A stretch of 64,000 nt of DNA, taken from Daejeonella sp. (GTDB taxonomy: Bacteria > Bacteroidota > Bacteroidia > Sphingobacteriales > Sphingobacteriaceae). The stretch covers positions 1 through 64,000 of the forward strand of contig NZ_JAUXXZ010000063.1 in the NCBI RefSeq assembly GCF_030684675.1, written 5' to 3'. This document shows, in pieces, positions 57,146 to 64,000 of the stretch. A program made the position numbers and the translations under genes. Under the pieces are notes generated by a model. It was not told the DNA's origin, made no database searches, and saw only the letters and a program-made list of their open reading frames with translations. The stretch's first letter is position 1. Each line of letters begins with the position of its first letter.

Positions 57146-57640
57146 TCATCGCAAAAGCATCTGACGATTAGAAGCGGGGAATTCACGAATAGCTGCAATA
57201 AATCCGGGCCGCTGACGGGTGCCCCGCTCGCCTAATGTCATTATTTAAGCCATTCAAGATTTCTGTTTGGCATCGTTTTGCATTTGCCCTGTAGAGGCCA
57301 TATGTCATAATAGATTAGCCGACTCCGAAGGGGTCGCATGTTTATAGAAAATCATGCAATCCTGTTTCCCGACCCCGAAGGTGGTCGCATGTGTACCGTT
57401 ACCACATACGACCACCTTCAGGGTCGGGATTTCCTCGCTAACATGGTTCTATAAACATGTGACCCATTCAGGGTCATCTATAAATATGCGGCCGTCTTCG
57501 GGGTCGCCAGAAAAATTTCGACCTCGAAAGAGCAATCAGCAGGATTGAACTCAACTCTTAAATAATGACATTGCCCGCTCGCCACCGTAAGTGGCGCCAT
57601 CGATTATTACGAGCTTCATAGCGGGTCTTAACTGCTGGGA
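57146..57640 (-). pseudogene. C-terminal tail of an alpha/beta hydrolase, split by a MITE
   Basis: With the MITE and one target copy removed, the minus strand reads RPAMKLVIIDGATYGGERG, then TRQRPGFIAAIREFPASNRQ, MLLR and a stop at 57146-57148. This is the end of the same hydrolase family as the pseudogene at 37383-37949 (RPDMKLVVINEATHESA, EFIVAIREFLASNRQ). The catalytic His is Tyr here. No upstream hydrolase sequence survives past about 57640. Confidence 0.75.
57233..57573. mobile_element. 341-bp MITE with 16-bp inverted ends and 10-bp target duplication
   Basis: AATGTCATTATTTAAG at 57234-57249 is exactly inverted at 57557-57572, with one mismatched outer base on each side. The direct repeat CCCGCTCGCC flanks it (57223-57232 and 57574-57583). 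The interior is made of inverted and direct copies of GACCCCGAAGGTGGTCGCAT-like sequence and has no coding frame. It interrupts the hydrolase tail described above. Different ends from the MITE at 39298, but the same duplication length. Confidence 0.88.
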
Positions 57641-57651
57641 TAAGCCACCAA

Positions 57652-57679
57652 AGAAGCCGGAAAATCAAACCCGGCTTCT
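57652..57679 (-). terminator. terminator-like hairpin after the small TM protein gene
   Basis: AGAAGCCGG pairs with CCGGCTTCT across 10 bases, and TTTGGTGG follows on the minus strand. It sits seven bases after the stop at 57686. Confidence 0.6.
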
Positions 57680-57685
57680 GCCATA

Positions 57686-58075
57686 TCACCTGAACCTCTG
57701 TGTTAAATGACGTCTTAACCACAAGCAGCCGACTACAATAAGCACCCCCGACATAATTATTATCATTAGTGGCGGCCAGCGTTTTTTTTCTAAAACCCGG
57801 GCGTTTGATATCTCCGATTTTTTGCTTTCTTGCTGTTCTACATAACGCATAGCCGTTTGCTTTTCTGCACTGAGCACAGAACTGTCCGACAGGCTTATTA
57901 TCCGCTGCTTAAGTCCGGAGACTTCAATTTTAGAAGCCTTACCTATGAATCCATTTTGAGCTGAAAAGCTAAAGGTGTCGGCCGGAAATATACTGACTCT
58001 ATATTGCTCATTGGCCGAGTCGGTCAACAGAATCTTCCATTTACCGTCAAGCTTATCATTCTTCAAGTCCTGCAT
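57686..58075 (-). CDS. small protein with C-terminal membrane helix, probably a remnant
   Basis: 129 residues with no recognised family: a beta-rich part (about 10-80, GKWKILLTDSANEQYRVSIF), a polar helix and one C-terminal membrane helix (about 102-122) ending in basic residues. The frame stays open upstream of the ATG (AYRSISVNFSQNSASEQSK) until a TGA near 58137. One frame over, the preceding sequence reads KPNIDVSLFPILTG, so a longer protein broken by a frameshift near 58135 is likely. Expression as the short form cannot be excluded. A hairpin terminator follows. Confidence 0.4.
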   Translation of the reverse strand: MQDLKNDKLDGKWKILLTDSANEQYRVSIFPADTFSFSAQNGFIGKASKIEVSGLKQRIISLSDSSVLSAEKQTAMRYVEQQESKKSEISNARVLEKKRWPPLMIIIMSGVLIVVGCLWLRRHLTQRFR

Positions 58076-58238
58076 CCGGATTTTCGATTGCTCTGAGGCC
58101 GAATTTTGACTGAAATTGACCGATATTGACCGGTACGCCGGTCAAAATGGGAAACAGTGATACATCAATATTGGGTTTTCTCCTTGACTTCTTCGTGAAT
58201 TCATCGTAAAACATCTCTTTTTTGTGTCCTGTGAGCAA

Positions 58239-58880
58239 TGTTTCAAGTAGAAGTCACGATGATGTCAGGTACTTGGTATGTTGATGGTATGAGGTATTTT
58301 GACAATTACTTTGTTAAGAGTTTAATAGCGAATATTAGAGCTATTCCCGCTCATAGCCGCGGAGGCCTAGTCCTTTTTCTTCAGGAAAAAAGGACCAAGC
58401 CGAGGAGGAACCGAGACCATGAGTACCTTAAAAAACTATAGATAAATAACGAATAAACCCCGCCGCTGTCCCGAAGGTTCGGGACTGCTTCGAAAGTTAG
58501 TATGAAGGCTCGGCTTTTATCTACCGCACCATCCGCCCTGGGCGGAGGAAAAAAGGTGAACGGAGAGATAGTACTCAGGCCAAATTACAATCCAATACCC
58601 AATGAATTTGTTTTGATAATCAATATTTTTAGAAAACGCCTGCTAAATTTTGACTTAACTATAAAATTTCAAATGAACCGTGATTTTGTGCGGCGGGCTG
58701 AAAAAACTGAGCTTGCCCCGTATTAGATACGGGGGGTGTTTTGCCTGTGGGGGAAGCTTCGTTTTTTCTTGATTTTACTCAGTATTTTTTATTATTTTTT
58801 ATCGGCCTTCGTGGTCTCACCGCAAAATAGCGGTTCGGCATTGGGTATGAATCACAACACAAAAATGACCAATACCACGC
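58239..58880. other. intergenic stretch with hairpins, no supported gene
   Basis: Two plus-strand open frames here (58238-58441 and 58502-58726) have no recognisable domain and read through palindromes, so I leave them out. Visible structures are GTCCCGAA/TTCGGGAC (near 58467), the CCGCCCTGGGCGG repeat (58533-58545, also at 453-465) and CCCCGTAT-TAG-ATACGGGG (58716-58734). Confidence 0.5.
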
Positions 58881-58887
58881 TAAAATG

Positions 58888-59079
58888 TTATTCACAGTAT
58901 GAATAAGTTATTCAAACCGATGAATAAGTTATTCATGGGTAAAAATTGCCTTTTAAAAACCTGCGGAAATCCGCTTAGAAAAACAGGGTAAATTTTGATT
59001 TCAAATCAGACCTTTTCATCTTTTTGACCATGAAAAATCAGGTCGTGAATAAATTATTCATGCATGAATAACTTATTCA
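58888..59079. promoter_or_regulatory. cluster of four TGAATAA-N-TTATTCA palindromes
   Basis: Perfect 15-bp palindromes TGAATAAGTTATTCA at 58900-58914 and 58921-58935, TGAATAAATTATTCA at 59046-59060 and TGAATAACTTATTCA at 59065-59079, plus a half-site TTATTCA at 58888-58894. Start-to-start spacing within the pairs is 21 and 19 bp, about two helical turns. They lie 175 bp before the XRE regulator gene, suggesting autoregulatory operators. The half-site reads TTATTCACA, which also fits the loose DnaA-box pattern TTATNCACA, so an origin-like or iteron role is the alternative. Confidence 0.75.
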
Positions 59080-59254
59080 CGAGCGACATAAAACTGCATT
59101 TGGAGGCTAAAAAGAAAGTATTTATACGATTTGATCGTAAATCACTATTTATGAGGGTATTGACAGGGGATATTTGAATGATTAAATTCATATAAAACAA
59201 ACGCTCTATGTAAAAGAAATCAATTCATTAACCAGCTACCTAAATGTCCCCAAC

Positions 59255-59731
59255 ATGAAAAATTTCAACTTTGGCGAGAATCTGCGAATGATTCGGAGCT
59301 ACAAAAACGTTTGCCAGGAAGGTATGGCCACAAGCCTTAACATCTCACAGGCCTCCTATTCAAGAATCGAAGCAAGCCCGGATTTTCCGGAGCTTCAGGT
59401 AATCAACAAACTCGCCGATACACTGGGTGTCAGGCCAAAAGATTTAATATCAGCGAATTGGTATGCCAAAGCGGTGAATGGCAGTTCCGAAAAAAACAAG
59501 CGTACGGTAGCCACGATCAACCACACCGGCCAGGTTACTTATGGGATTCTGCTGGCTATTGCCGCCTGGGACTCCACTTCAGGAACCTCATCGGGTGCAC
59601 AAACGGAATCCATAAATGCCATACTTTTAATAGGTTGTTGCCTAGGATTGGGAGCATTCTTTCTTTACCATTTCACTGTAAAGCATGTGGAACTGATTGT
59701 TGAGGATGATACATTGATTGATGTTAAATGA
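59255..59731 (+). CDS. XRE-family HTH regulator with C-terminal membrane segment
   Basis: 158 residues. An XRE/Cro HTH at about 5-66 (NLRMIRSYKNVCQEGMATSL, SQASYSRIEASPDFPELQVI, NKLADTLGV) is followed by a linker, a weak hydrophobic stretch (about 93-105) and a strong one (about 123-145, ILLIGCCLGLGAFFLYHF). A membrane-tethered transcription regulator is likely. No partner gene is adjacent. Four matching palindromes lie upstream and are its best candidate targets. Confidence 0.85.
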   Translation: MKNFNFGENLRMIRSYKNVCQEGMATSLNISQASYSRIEASPDFPELQVINKLADTLGVRPKDLISANWYAKAVNGSSEKNKRTVATINHTGQVTYGILLAIAAWDSTSGTSSGAQTESINAILLIGCCLGLGAFFLYHFTVKHVELIVEDDTLIDVK

Positions 59732-59825
59732 AGGGGTAGGGATTTGGTTCACTCGTTTTACGTACGGCAAATCGCTCAGGCTTCTGCTTGTCACAATTAT
59801 TGAATAACCCTATGCTCAGCTATTC

Positions 59826-59931
59826 AACAGTTCGACATGTTCTGCAAGGCATTTCGAATTTTAGATGAAACGGGTTTTAAACACGCTTTTATTAAGAGTT
59901 CGGGATGCGCAGGCTAACATCCCGAACAGCG
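59826..59931. repeat. 106-bp structured dispersed repeat, copy 2
   Basis: Aligns along its length with 50911-51016. The right end CGAACAGCG and the CGGGATG/CATCCCG hairpin are intact; the left end and the central GCGGGTT hairpin have mutated (AACAGTTCG; ACGGGTTTTAAACACG). The rest of the spacer to 60208 shows no gene. Confidence 0.8.
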
Positions 59932-60208
59932 GAGTTGTACACAGACCATCAAAAACAGGCATTAACCTACCAAAAGCAAATATCTCATTTCCCAATACAG
60001 AAAGTAATCAACGCTTACAGTCAGACACTTAAAAAAATGAATTAAAAAAAGTCAGAAATATTTGTCCAACATTGACCGGTCTTAAATCTCTATCTAATAG
60101 CTTCTCTTGTTTACAACGATTTAATCAGCAAAAGAAAGTACCAGCAATGCGTCTATCCCTTTATTTTGTCCGATGTTAAGAATTTGTGTAAACTGGAATG
60201 GAAATTTA

Positions 60209-61096
60209 CTATTGAAATAATCTTAATTTCATACTTACTTCGAAGTTATCATTTGAATATCTGCTTAAAGCTGATGTGGCTGTACTGTACATCCCACTAA
60301 AGCCAATATTCAGATAGTTTAGTCCCACGCCGAATGTTGAACTCTTTGAACTGTGATACATACCGAATAAATTAATCCGGTTATTAGCATAACTTATATT
60401 GGCTCCAACGTCAATCAAATTATCCATGCCTTTTACTCCCCGGTAAGCAATTTTTGGTTCTATACCAAAACCTCCTGCACCATCTATCTGAAATTTATAA
60501 CTGATTGCAGAAAAGAAAGTGCCACGACCAACGGCGTCTATATTTATATCCTTTTTTAGAAAACTTTTCATGTTAGGGAGTGCTGCCTGAATATTGAAAT
60601 TATTGCTGGTGTAGGCCATACCAAAATCACCGTCAACGTAAGTATCACGCTGGTTGTAAGCCCCAACATTGGAGTCGCCCTGATTTCCTCTAATATCTTC
60701 TGTAGTAATACGATCATTCACAAAGCCCAGCGACAGACCAAAGGAAAGGTGCTGGTCAACCTCGCTCAAGGGCAAATGGTAGGCATATGTGGCCACCGTC
60801 CGGGTCCGTTTAAACAAGCCTGATTGATCATTATAAACATTCAAACCAAGCCCTGCTTTATCATTCAATGCGTAAGACGCTGTAAAAGTCTGCATCTGCG
60901 GACTCCCCGGAAAAAGGCTCCACTGCTGGCGAATACCCAGGTTAAAGTCCAATCCTGATTCTGTACCAGCGAGAGCTGGATTACCCAAATATTGGTTTTG
61001 GAAGTACATAGCTCCCATTGGATTTAATTGTGCTGTCGCTATATTGCTGCTGAAGACGATGGCAAAGAATAATGCGGTATTAATTATTTTTTTCAT
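60209..61096 (-). CDS. PorP/SprF family type IX secretion-associated outer-membrane protein
   Basis: 295 residues from ATG 61096, chosen because it begins a clean signal peptide (MKKIINTALFF to ATAQ); the frame stays open 16 codons further up. The family opening LNPMGAMYFQNQYLGNPALAG, the central SFGLSLGFVND strand and KAGLGLNVYND-type barrel strands are those of PorP/SprF, which attach one particular T9SS cargo (often SprB-like) to the cell surface. The large adhesin gene ending 33 bp before its extended frame is the expected cargo, and both are on the same strand. Confidence 0.92.
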   Translation of the reverse strand: MKKIINTALFFAIVFSSNIATAQLNPMGAMYFQNQYLGNPALAGTESGLDFNLGIRQQWSLFPGSPQMQTFTASYALNDKAGLGLNVYNDQSGLFKRTRTVATYAYHLPLSEVDQHLSFGLSLGFVNDRITTEDIRGNQGDSNVGAYNQRDTYVDGDFGMAYTSNNFNIQAALPNMKSFLKKDINIDAVGRGTFFSAISYKFQIDGAGGFGIEPKIAYRGVKGMDNLIDVGANISYANNRINLFGMYHSSKSSTFGVGLNYLNIGFSGMYSTATSALSRYSNDNFEVSMKLRLFQ

Positions 61097-61177
61097 TTTT
61101 TTTTGACTGTTAAGTTCAACGTTCTTGTCATGTATCAGGTTCAAAATTGCCAGTTCGCAATTGCTGCGTTTATTATC

Positions 61178-64000
61178 CTATCGCTGGTTTACAATACTTA
61201 CGAATCCTCTGATAATTTTTTTACCCGTCCCAAAATCGACCAAATAGTAATATGTACCTTCTGTTAAAGGAGAACCCTGAAAACTTCCGTCCCAATCATT
61301 TGTATAGTTTTGTTTAGAATAAAGCATCCTGCCTGTTACGTCAAATATCTTAACCGTATTATTCGGATACATATCCAGGTTTTTAATTACAAGAGCATCG
61401 TTAAGTCCATCCCCATTAGGTGACACCAGATTGTTGATGTCTAATGCTAAGTAATCTTCCAGCACATTTATAGTTATACTTTGGCTACTAACACAGCCAT
61501 TTGCATTGGTTATTGTGACAGTATATGTAGTGGCTACGGCCGGGCGAATGGTAATTGTTGCTGTATTCTGGCCGCTGATGATTCCCGATGAATTTGCCCA
61601 AGAGTAGGAAGATCCTCCTGCTGCCGTGATGTTCATGCTTAGTCCCTTACTTACCTCATTCGTTCCTAGACTATTAGAGATTTGTATTGTGGGCAATGCG
61701 TTAACTGTAATAGTGAATGTTCTGGAAAAGGTATTAATACCACCTCCTTCCGTACCGCCATTATCTGTGGCAGTTACTTTGACAGTAGTACTACCACCTG
61801 CGGCGTTCAGCGGAGTATAAGTGATCACACCTGTTGTACTGTTTATAGCTAAGCCAGTTAATAAACCTGGGTTGCTAGATGAAGTACTAAGTGTCACAGT
61901 TTGTCCGCTTTCAGGTCCAGCGGTAATACCAGTAACAGTTACAGATTGAGGTGCTGTAGTGAAACAAAGTGTTTGGTTAGCAATTGCAGCCATTGTTGGT
62001 GCTTGGTTTGGCAATGGAACTACAGTCAATCCGAAATTCTGTGTCCGTGTAATCCTACCTTTCTTGACTGTTGCAGTCATCGTTACAGCAGGAGCAGGGG
62101 AACCTTGTACAGGACGGGTGATTGTTTGACCGTTATTTGAAACAATAGCCGGATTGCTTGACGTCCAGGTGATTGCTGATCCACCAGCTGCTGTTGCCGG
62201 TAATGGATTAACCAGTGAGGTGGTTATATTATCCAGCGCACTATTAGCACCCTTTATATCATTAACAGAAATCGAAGCAGCGTCAGATGAAACTATTGCG
62301 ACATTCAGGTCGGTGGTCTGAGTGAACGTTATAAATTGTGAAAACACTTTAGTCCAGATCACTAAATCCGCTCCTACATTGATTTTAAAAGCTCCATCGG
62401 TCGGTAAAGCATCTCCTGCCGCTTGAGTATCAGAAGGACCTTCCAAAGTAATTTCCCTGTAAACGCCATTGTGTATAAGTGCAGCACGCATGCCTGCTTG
62501 TGCTGGCAATGATAACCTTACCGCCTTACTTAAAGAGAACGAAATAGTAGGGTGACCAAGTTCAATAACCAGACCGGGAGATGTTATAGTCTCATCGTCA
62601 GTAGCAGGTGGCGTCCAAATGTCAATTTTTGGCGCATGGATCACCCCATCCCAGGCCGGATTAGACGCAGTAAACACGGTCGAAGCAGGAATATCAACTT
62701 TTGAAATGTCTGAATTAATGGTGGTCTTCGGAACAGTTGCTTTACCCGGAGCATTTATAAGGGTGCTGTAATCCACAGTTGCGTTGGTTGTTCCTGCTGG
62801 AACTGTTACGGTTACCGGCTGGGTTGCAGAAGTTACTTTAACTTCTGGTTTGGCCGTCGTTACCGTCACGTTTCCGTTAGTATCCGGAGCAACTTCATTG
62901 GTCGCAAGGTTTACAGCTGCACGGGTAATTACAATGGTATAAGTTTTTGTAGTCGTTTGATCCTGGGCTGTTACCACCACTTTTATACTATTTGCGCCCA
63001 CCGCCAACTGAACAGTGCCAGAAGAACCGCTAACGACATCTATATCATTGATCTTAATCGTTGCGTTTACCTGAGCTAGAATAGGAACCATACTTACCGA
63101 AGTTACTGTGTTGGCAACTGAAGCAGTATAACTGGTTGTTGCAGCGTCAAATAGAGGGCTCAATGTGTAATTAGAAGATGTAAGCGATGCTAATGCTGCA
63201 TTATCAGATACTGCAGCAACTCCTGTACCGCTAAGAGCCACGGTCTTTGTCACTCCGTCAACAGTGGTTATTGTAAGATTACTGGCTGCTACCGCCCCCA
63301 CAACAGTTGGCTTAATCCTGACATATACTTTCTGTGACGAGGTATTTGTTGGAAAGCTGGACGCAGTAAAAGTCTGCGTTAAAGCCCAGCCGGTTAAACC
63401 ATCTTTAGAAACCTCATAAGGCGCAACGACTGTTGCTATGGTATTGCCTGATATTTGACTTCCAGTAATAGTCACGAACGTTGAAGTTGTTGAAGCAGTA
63501 TTCACAATTGAACTCAGACTCAGAGTTGCCGGATCAACAGACAAAGTCGGCACACCTTTCCGATGAACTTTTATTGTATAAGTCTTGGTAGTAGTCCCAT
63601 CCTGTGCCGTAACAACGGTTGTAATAACAGTCTCTCCGACTGTGAGAGCGATTGGTGCGGAGGTTGCTCTGCTGGCTACTGTAGCGCCATTAACTTTTAT
63701 GGTAGCATTTGCTTGGGCTGCTGTCGGTCTAATACCGTAATCAGTTACGGAATTAACTACAGTATCGGTATATGCAATAGTCGACGAATTAAAATCGGGT
63801 CGTAGAAAGCCATTAAAAGTTATAGTAGGAGCCTGGTGAATAACTTCATAAGCTGACAAGTCGGCTATAGCGGAAAGTAAGCGTGTTAGGGTAATCTGGT
63901 AAGTTTTGGTGGTACTGCCATCCTGCGCAGTTACCTTCACATCAATCGTATTGATGCCCACATTCAGTGCCAGTGCTTTCGAAGCAGTTCCGCTGCCTAG
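61178..64000 (-). CDS. large gliding-type surface adhesin with type B T9SS sorting domain (5' end outside window)
   Basis: At least 940 residues; the frame is open to the window edge, so the N-terminus is missing. Visible order: three or more cadherin-like beta-sandwich repeats (each about 90 residues, closing VVTAQDGTTTKTYTIKV), an interspersed choice-of-anchor/HYR-like unit, a ZU5-like region (PKIDIWTPPATDD), a bacterial Ig-like unit (ITWTSSNPAIVSNNGQTI), a putative-Ig/cadherin unit (TPLNAAGGSTTVKVTATD), a PKD-like unit, and the CHU_C tail (NNLVSPNGDGLNDALVIKNL, GTYYYLVDFGTGKKIIRGFV). It should be exported by T9SS and displayed through the adjacent PorP/SprF protein; adhesion or gliding is the likely role. 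Confidence 0.92.
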   Translation of the reverse strand, partial: LGSGTASKALALNVGINTIDVKVTAQDGSTTKTYQITLTRLLSAIADLSAYEVIHQAPTITFNGFLRPDFNSSTIAYTDTVVNSVTDYGIRPTAAQANATIKVNGATVASRATSAPIALTVGETVITTVVTAQDGTTTKTYTIKVHRKGVPTLSVDPATLSLSSIVNTASTTSTFVTITGSQISGNTIATVVAPYEVSKDGLTGWALTQTFTASSFPTNTSSQKVYVRIKPTVVGAVAASNLTITTVDGVTKTVALSGTGVAAVSDNAALASLTSSNYTLSPLFDAATTSYTASVANTVTSVSMVPILAQVNATIKINDIDVVSGSSGTVQLAVGANSIKVVVTAQDQTTTKTYTIVITRAAVNLATNEVAPDTNGNVTVTTAKPEVKVTSATQPVTVTVPAGTTNATVDYSTLINAPGKATVPKTTINSDISKVDIPASTVFTASNPAWDGVIHAPKIDIWTPPATDDETITSPGLVIELGHPTISFSLSKAVRLSLPAQAGMRAALIHNGVYREITLEGPSDTQAAGDALPTDGAFKINVGADLVIWTKVFSQFITFTQTTDLNVAIVSSDAASISVNDIKGANSALDNITTSLVNPLPATAAGGSAITWTSSNPAIVSNNGQTITRPVQGSPAPAVTMTATVKKGRITRTQNFGLTVVPLPNQAPTMAAIANQTLCFTTAPQSVTVTGITAGPESGQTVTLSTSSSNPGLLTGLAINSTTGVITYTPLNAAGGSTTVKVTATDNGGTEGGGINTFSRTFTITVNALPTIQISNSLGTNEVSKGLSMNITAAGGSSYSWANSSGIISGQNTATITIRPAVATTYTVTITNANGCVSSQSITINVLEDYLALDINNLVSPNGDGLNDALVIKNLDMYPNNTVKIFDVTGRMLYSKQNYTNDWDGSFQGSPLTEGTYYYLVDFGTGKKIIRGFVSIVNQR

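Noticed and set aside
57300-57540. CRISPR-like series of GACCCCGAAGG repeats
   Set aside because: Repeats are inverted and irregular, spacers are not of constant length, and they lie wholly inside a MITE; no cas genes nearby.
58238-58726. Two short plus-strand frames
   Set aside because: No recognisable domains; they span hairpins and a dispersed repeat.

Overview
The window looks like chromosomal DNA from a member of the Bacteroidota, most likely the Sphingobacteriaceae (Pedobacter or Mucilaginibacter-like). The evidence is low-to-moderate GC, no Shine-Dalgarno-like starts, a TonB-dependent receptor with a CarboxypepD-reg-like N-terminus, a PorP/SprF protein next to a gliding-type adhesin with a type B (CHU_C) T9SS sorting tail, a Reg_prop/Y_Y_Y histidine kinase with a LytTR regulator, and TPR membrane proteins typical of this group. 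Species assignment is not possible from the sequence alone.

Layout. 0.7-9 kb: a secreted xylose-isomerase-like TIM barrel, then a minus-strand nrdB-nrdA-CWC unit whose leader is a recognisable cobalamin riboswitch although the enzyme is class Ia, a periplasmic amidohydrolase and an RraA-fold protein. 9-20 kb: a lipoprotein fusing SGNH, PVC-type dehydrogenase, HEAT-like and azurin-like domains; an acetyl-xylan-esterase-like hydrolase; a NagD-like HAD phosphatase; a TonB receptor preceded by a short leader ORF ending in Arg-Cys-Cys-Cys; and a second amidohydrolase. 20-37 kb: a LytTR/Reg_prop two-component pair, followed on the same strand by five genes for very large secreted or outer-membrane proteins, which looks like one surface-complex locus. 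37-39.8 kb: a decayed hydrolase, an MBL-fold hydrolase and a 293-bp MITE.

The most unusual region is 39.8-50.8 kb. Seven tandem paralogous genes encode proteins with a signal peptide, periplasmic TPRs, three membrane helices and a short tail. The TPR part varies while the membrane module is almost invariant. An AAA/DUF4143 ATPase with a perfect 17-bp dyad in front has replaced most of an eighth copy, whose last 36 codons survive. 51-57 kb carries a secreted unknown protein, an imidazolonepropionase-like amidohydrolase, an AbgB-like M20 hydrolase and a DUF885 gene broken by one in-frame stop. 57-64 kb has a second decayed hydrolase tail split by a 341-bp MITE, a cluster of TGAATAA-N-TTATTCA palindromes before an XRE-type membrane regulator, and the PorP/SprF-adhesin pair that runs off the end.

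Gene decay is frequent: SGNH, TolC, CpsB-like, alpha/beta hydrolase (two), DUF885 and TPR fragments are all visible. Several non-coding repeats and two MITEs with clean 10-bp target duplications fit a genome shaped by small insertions.
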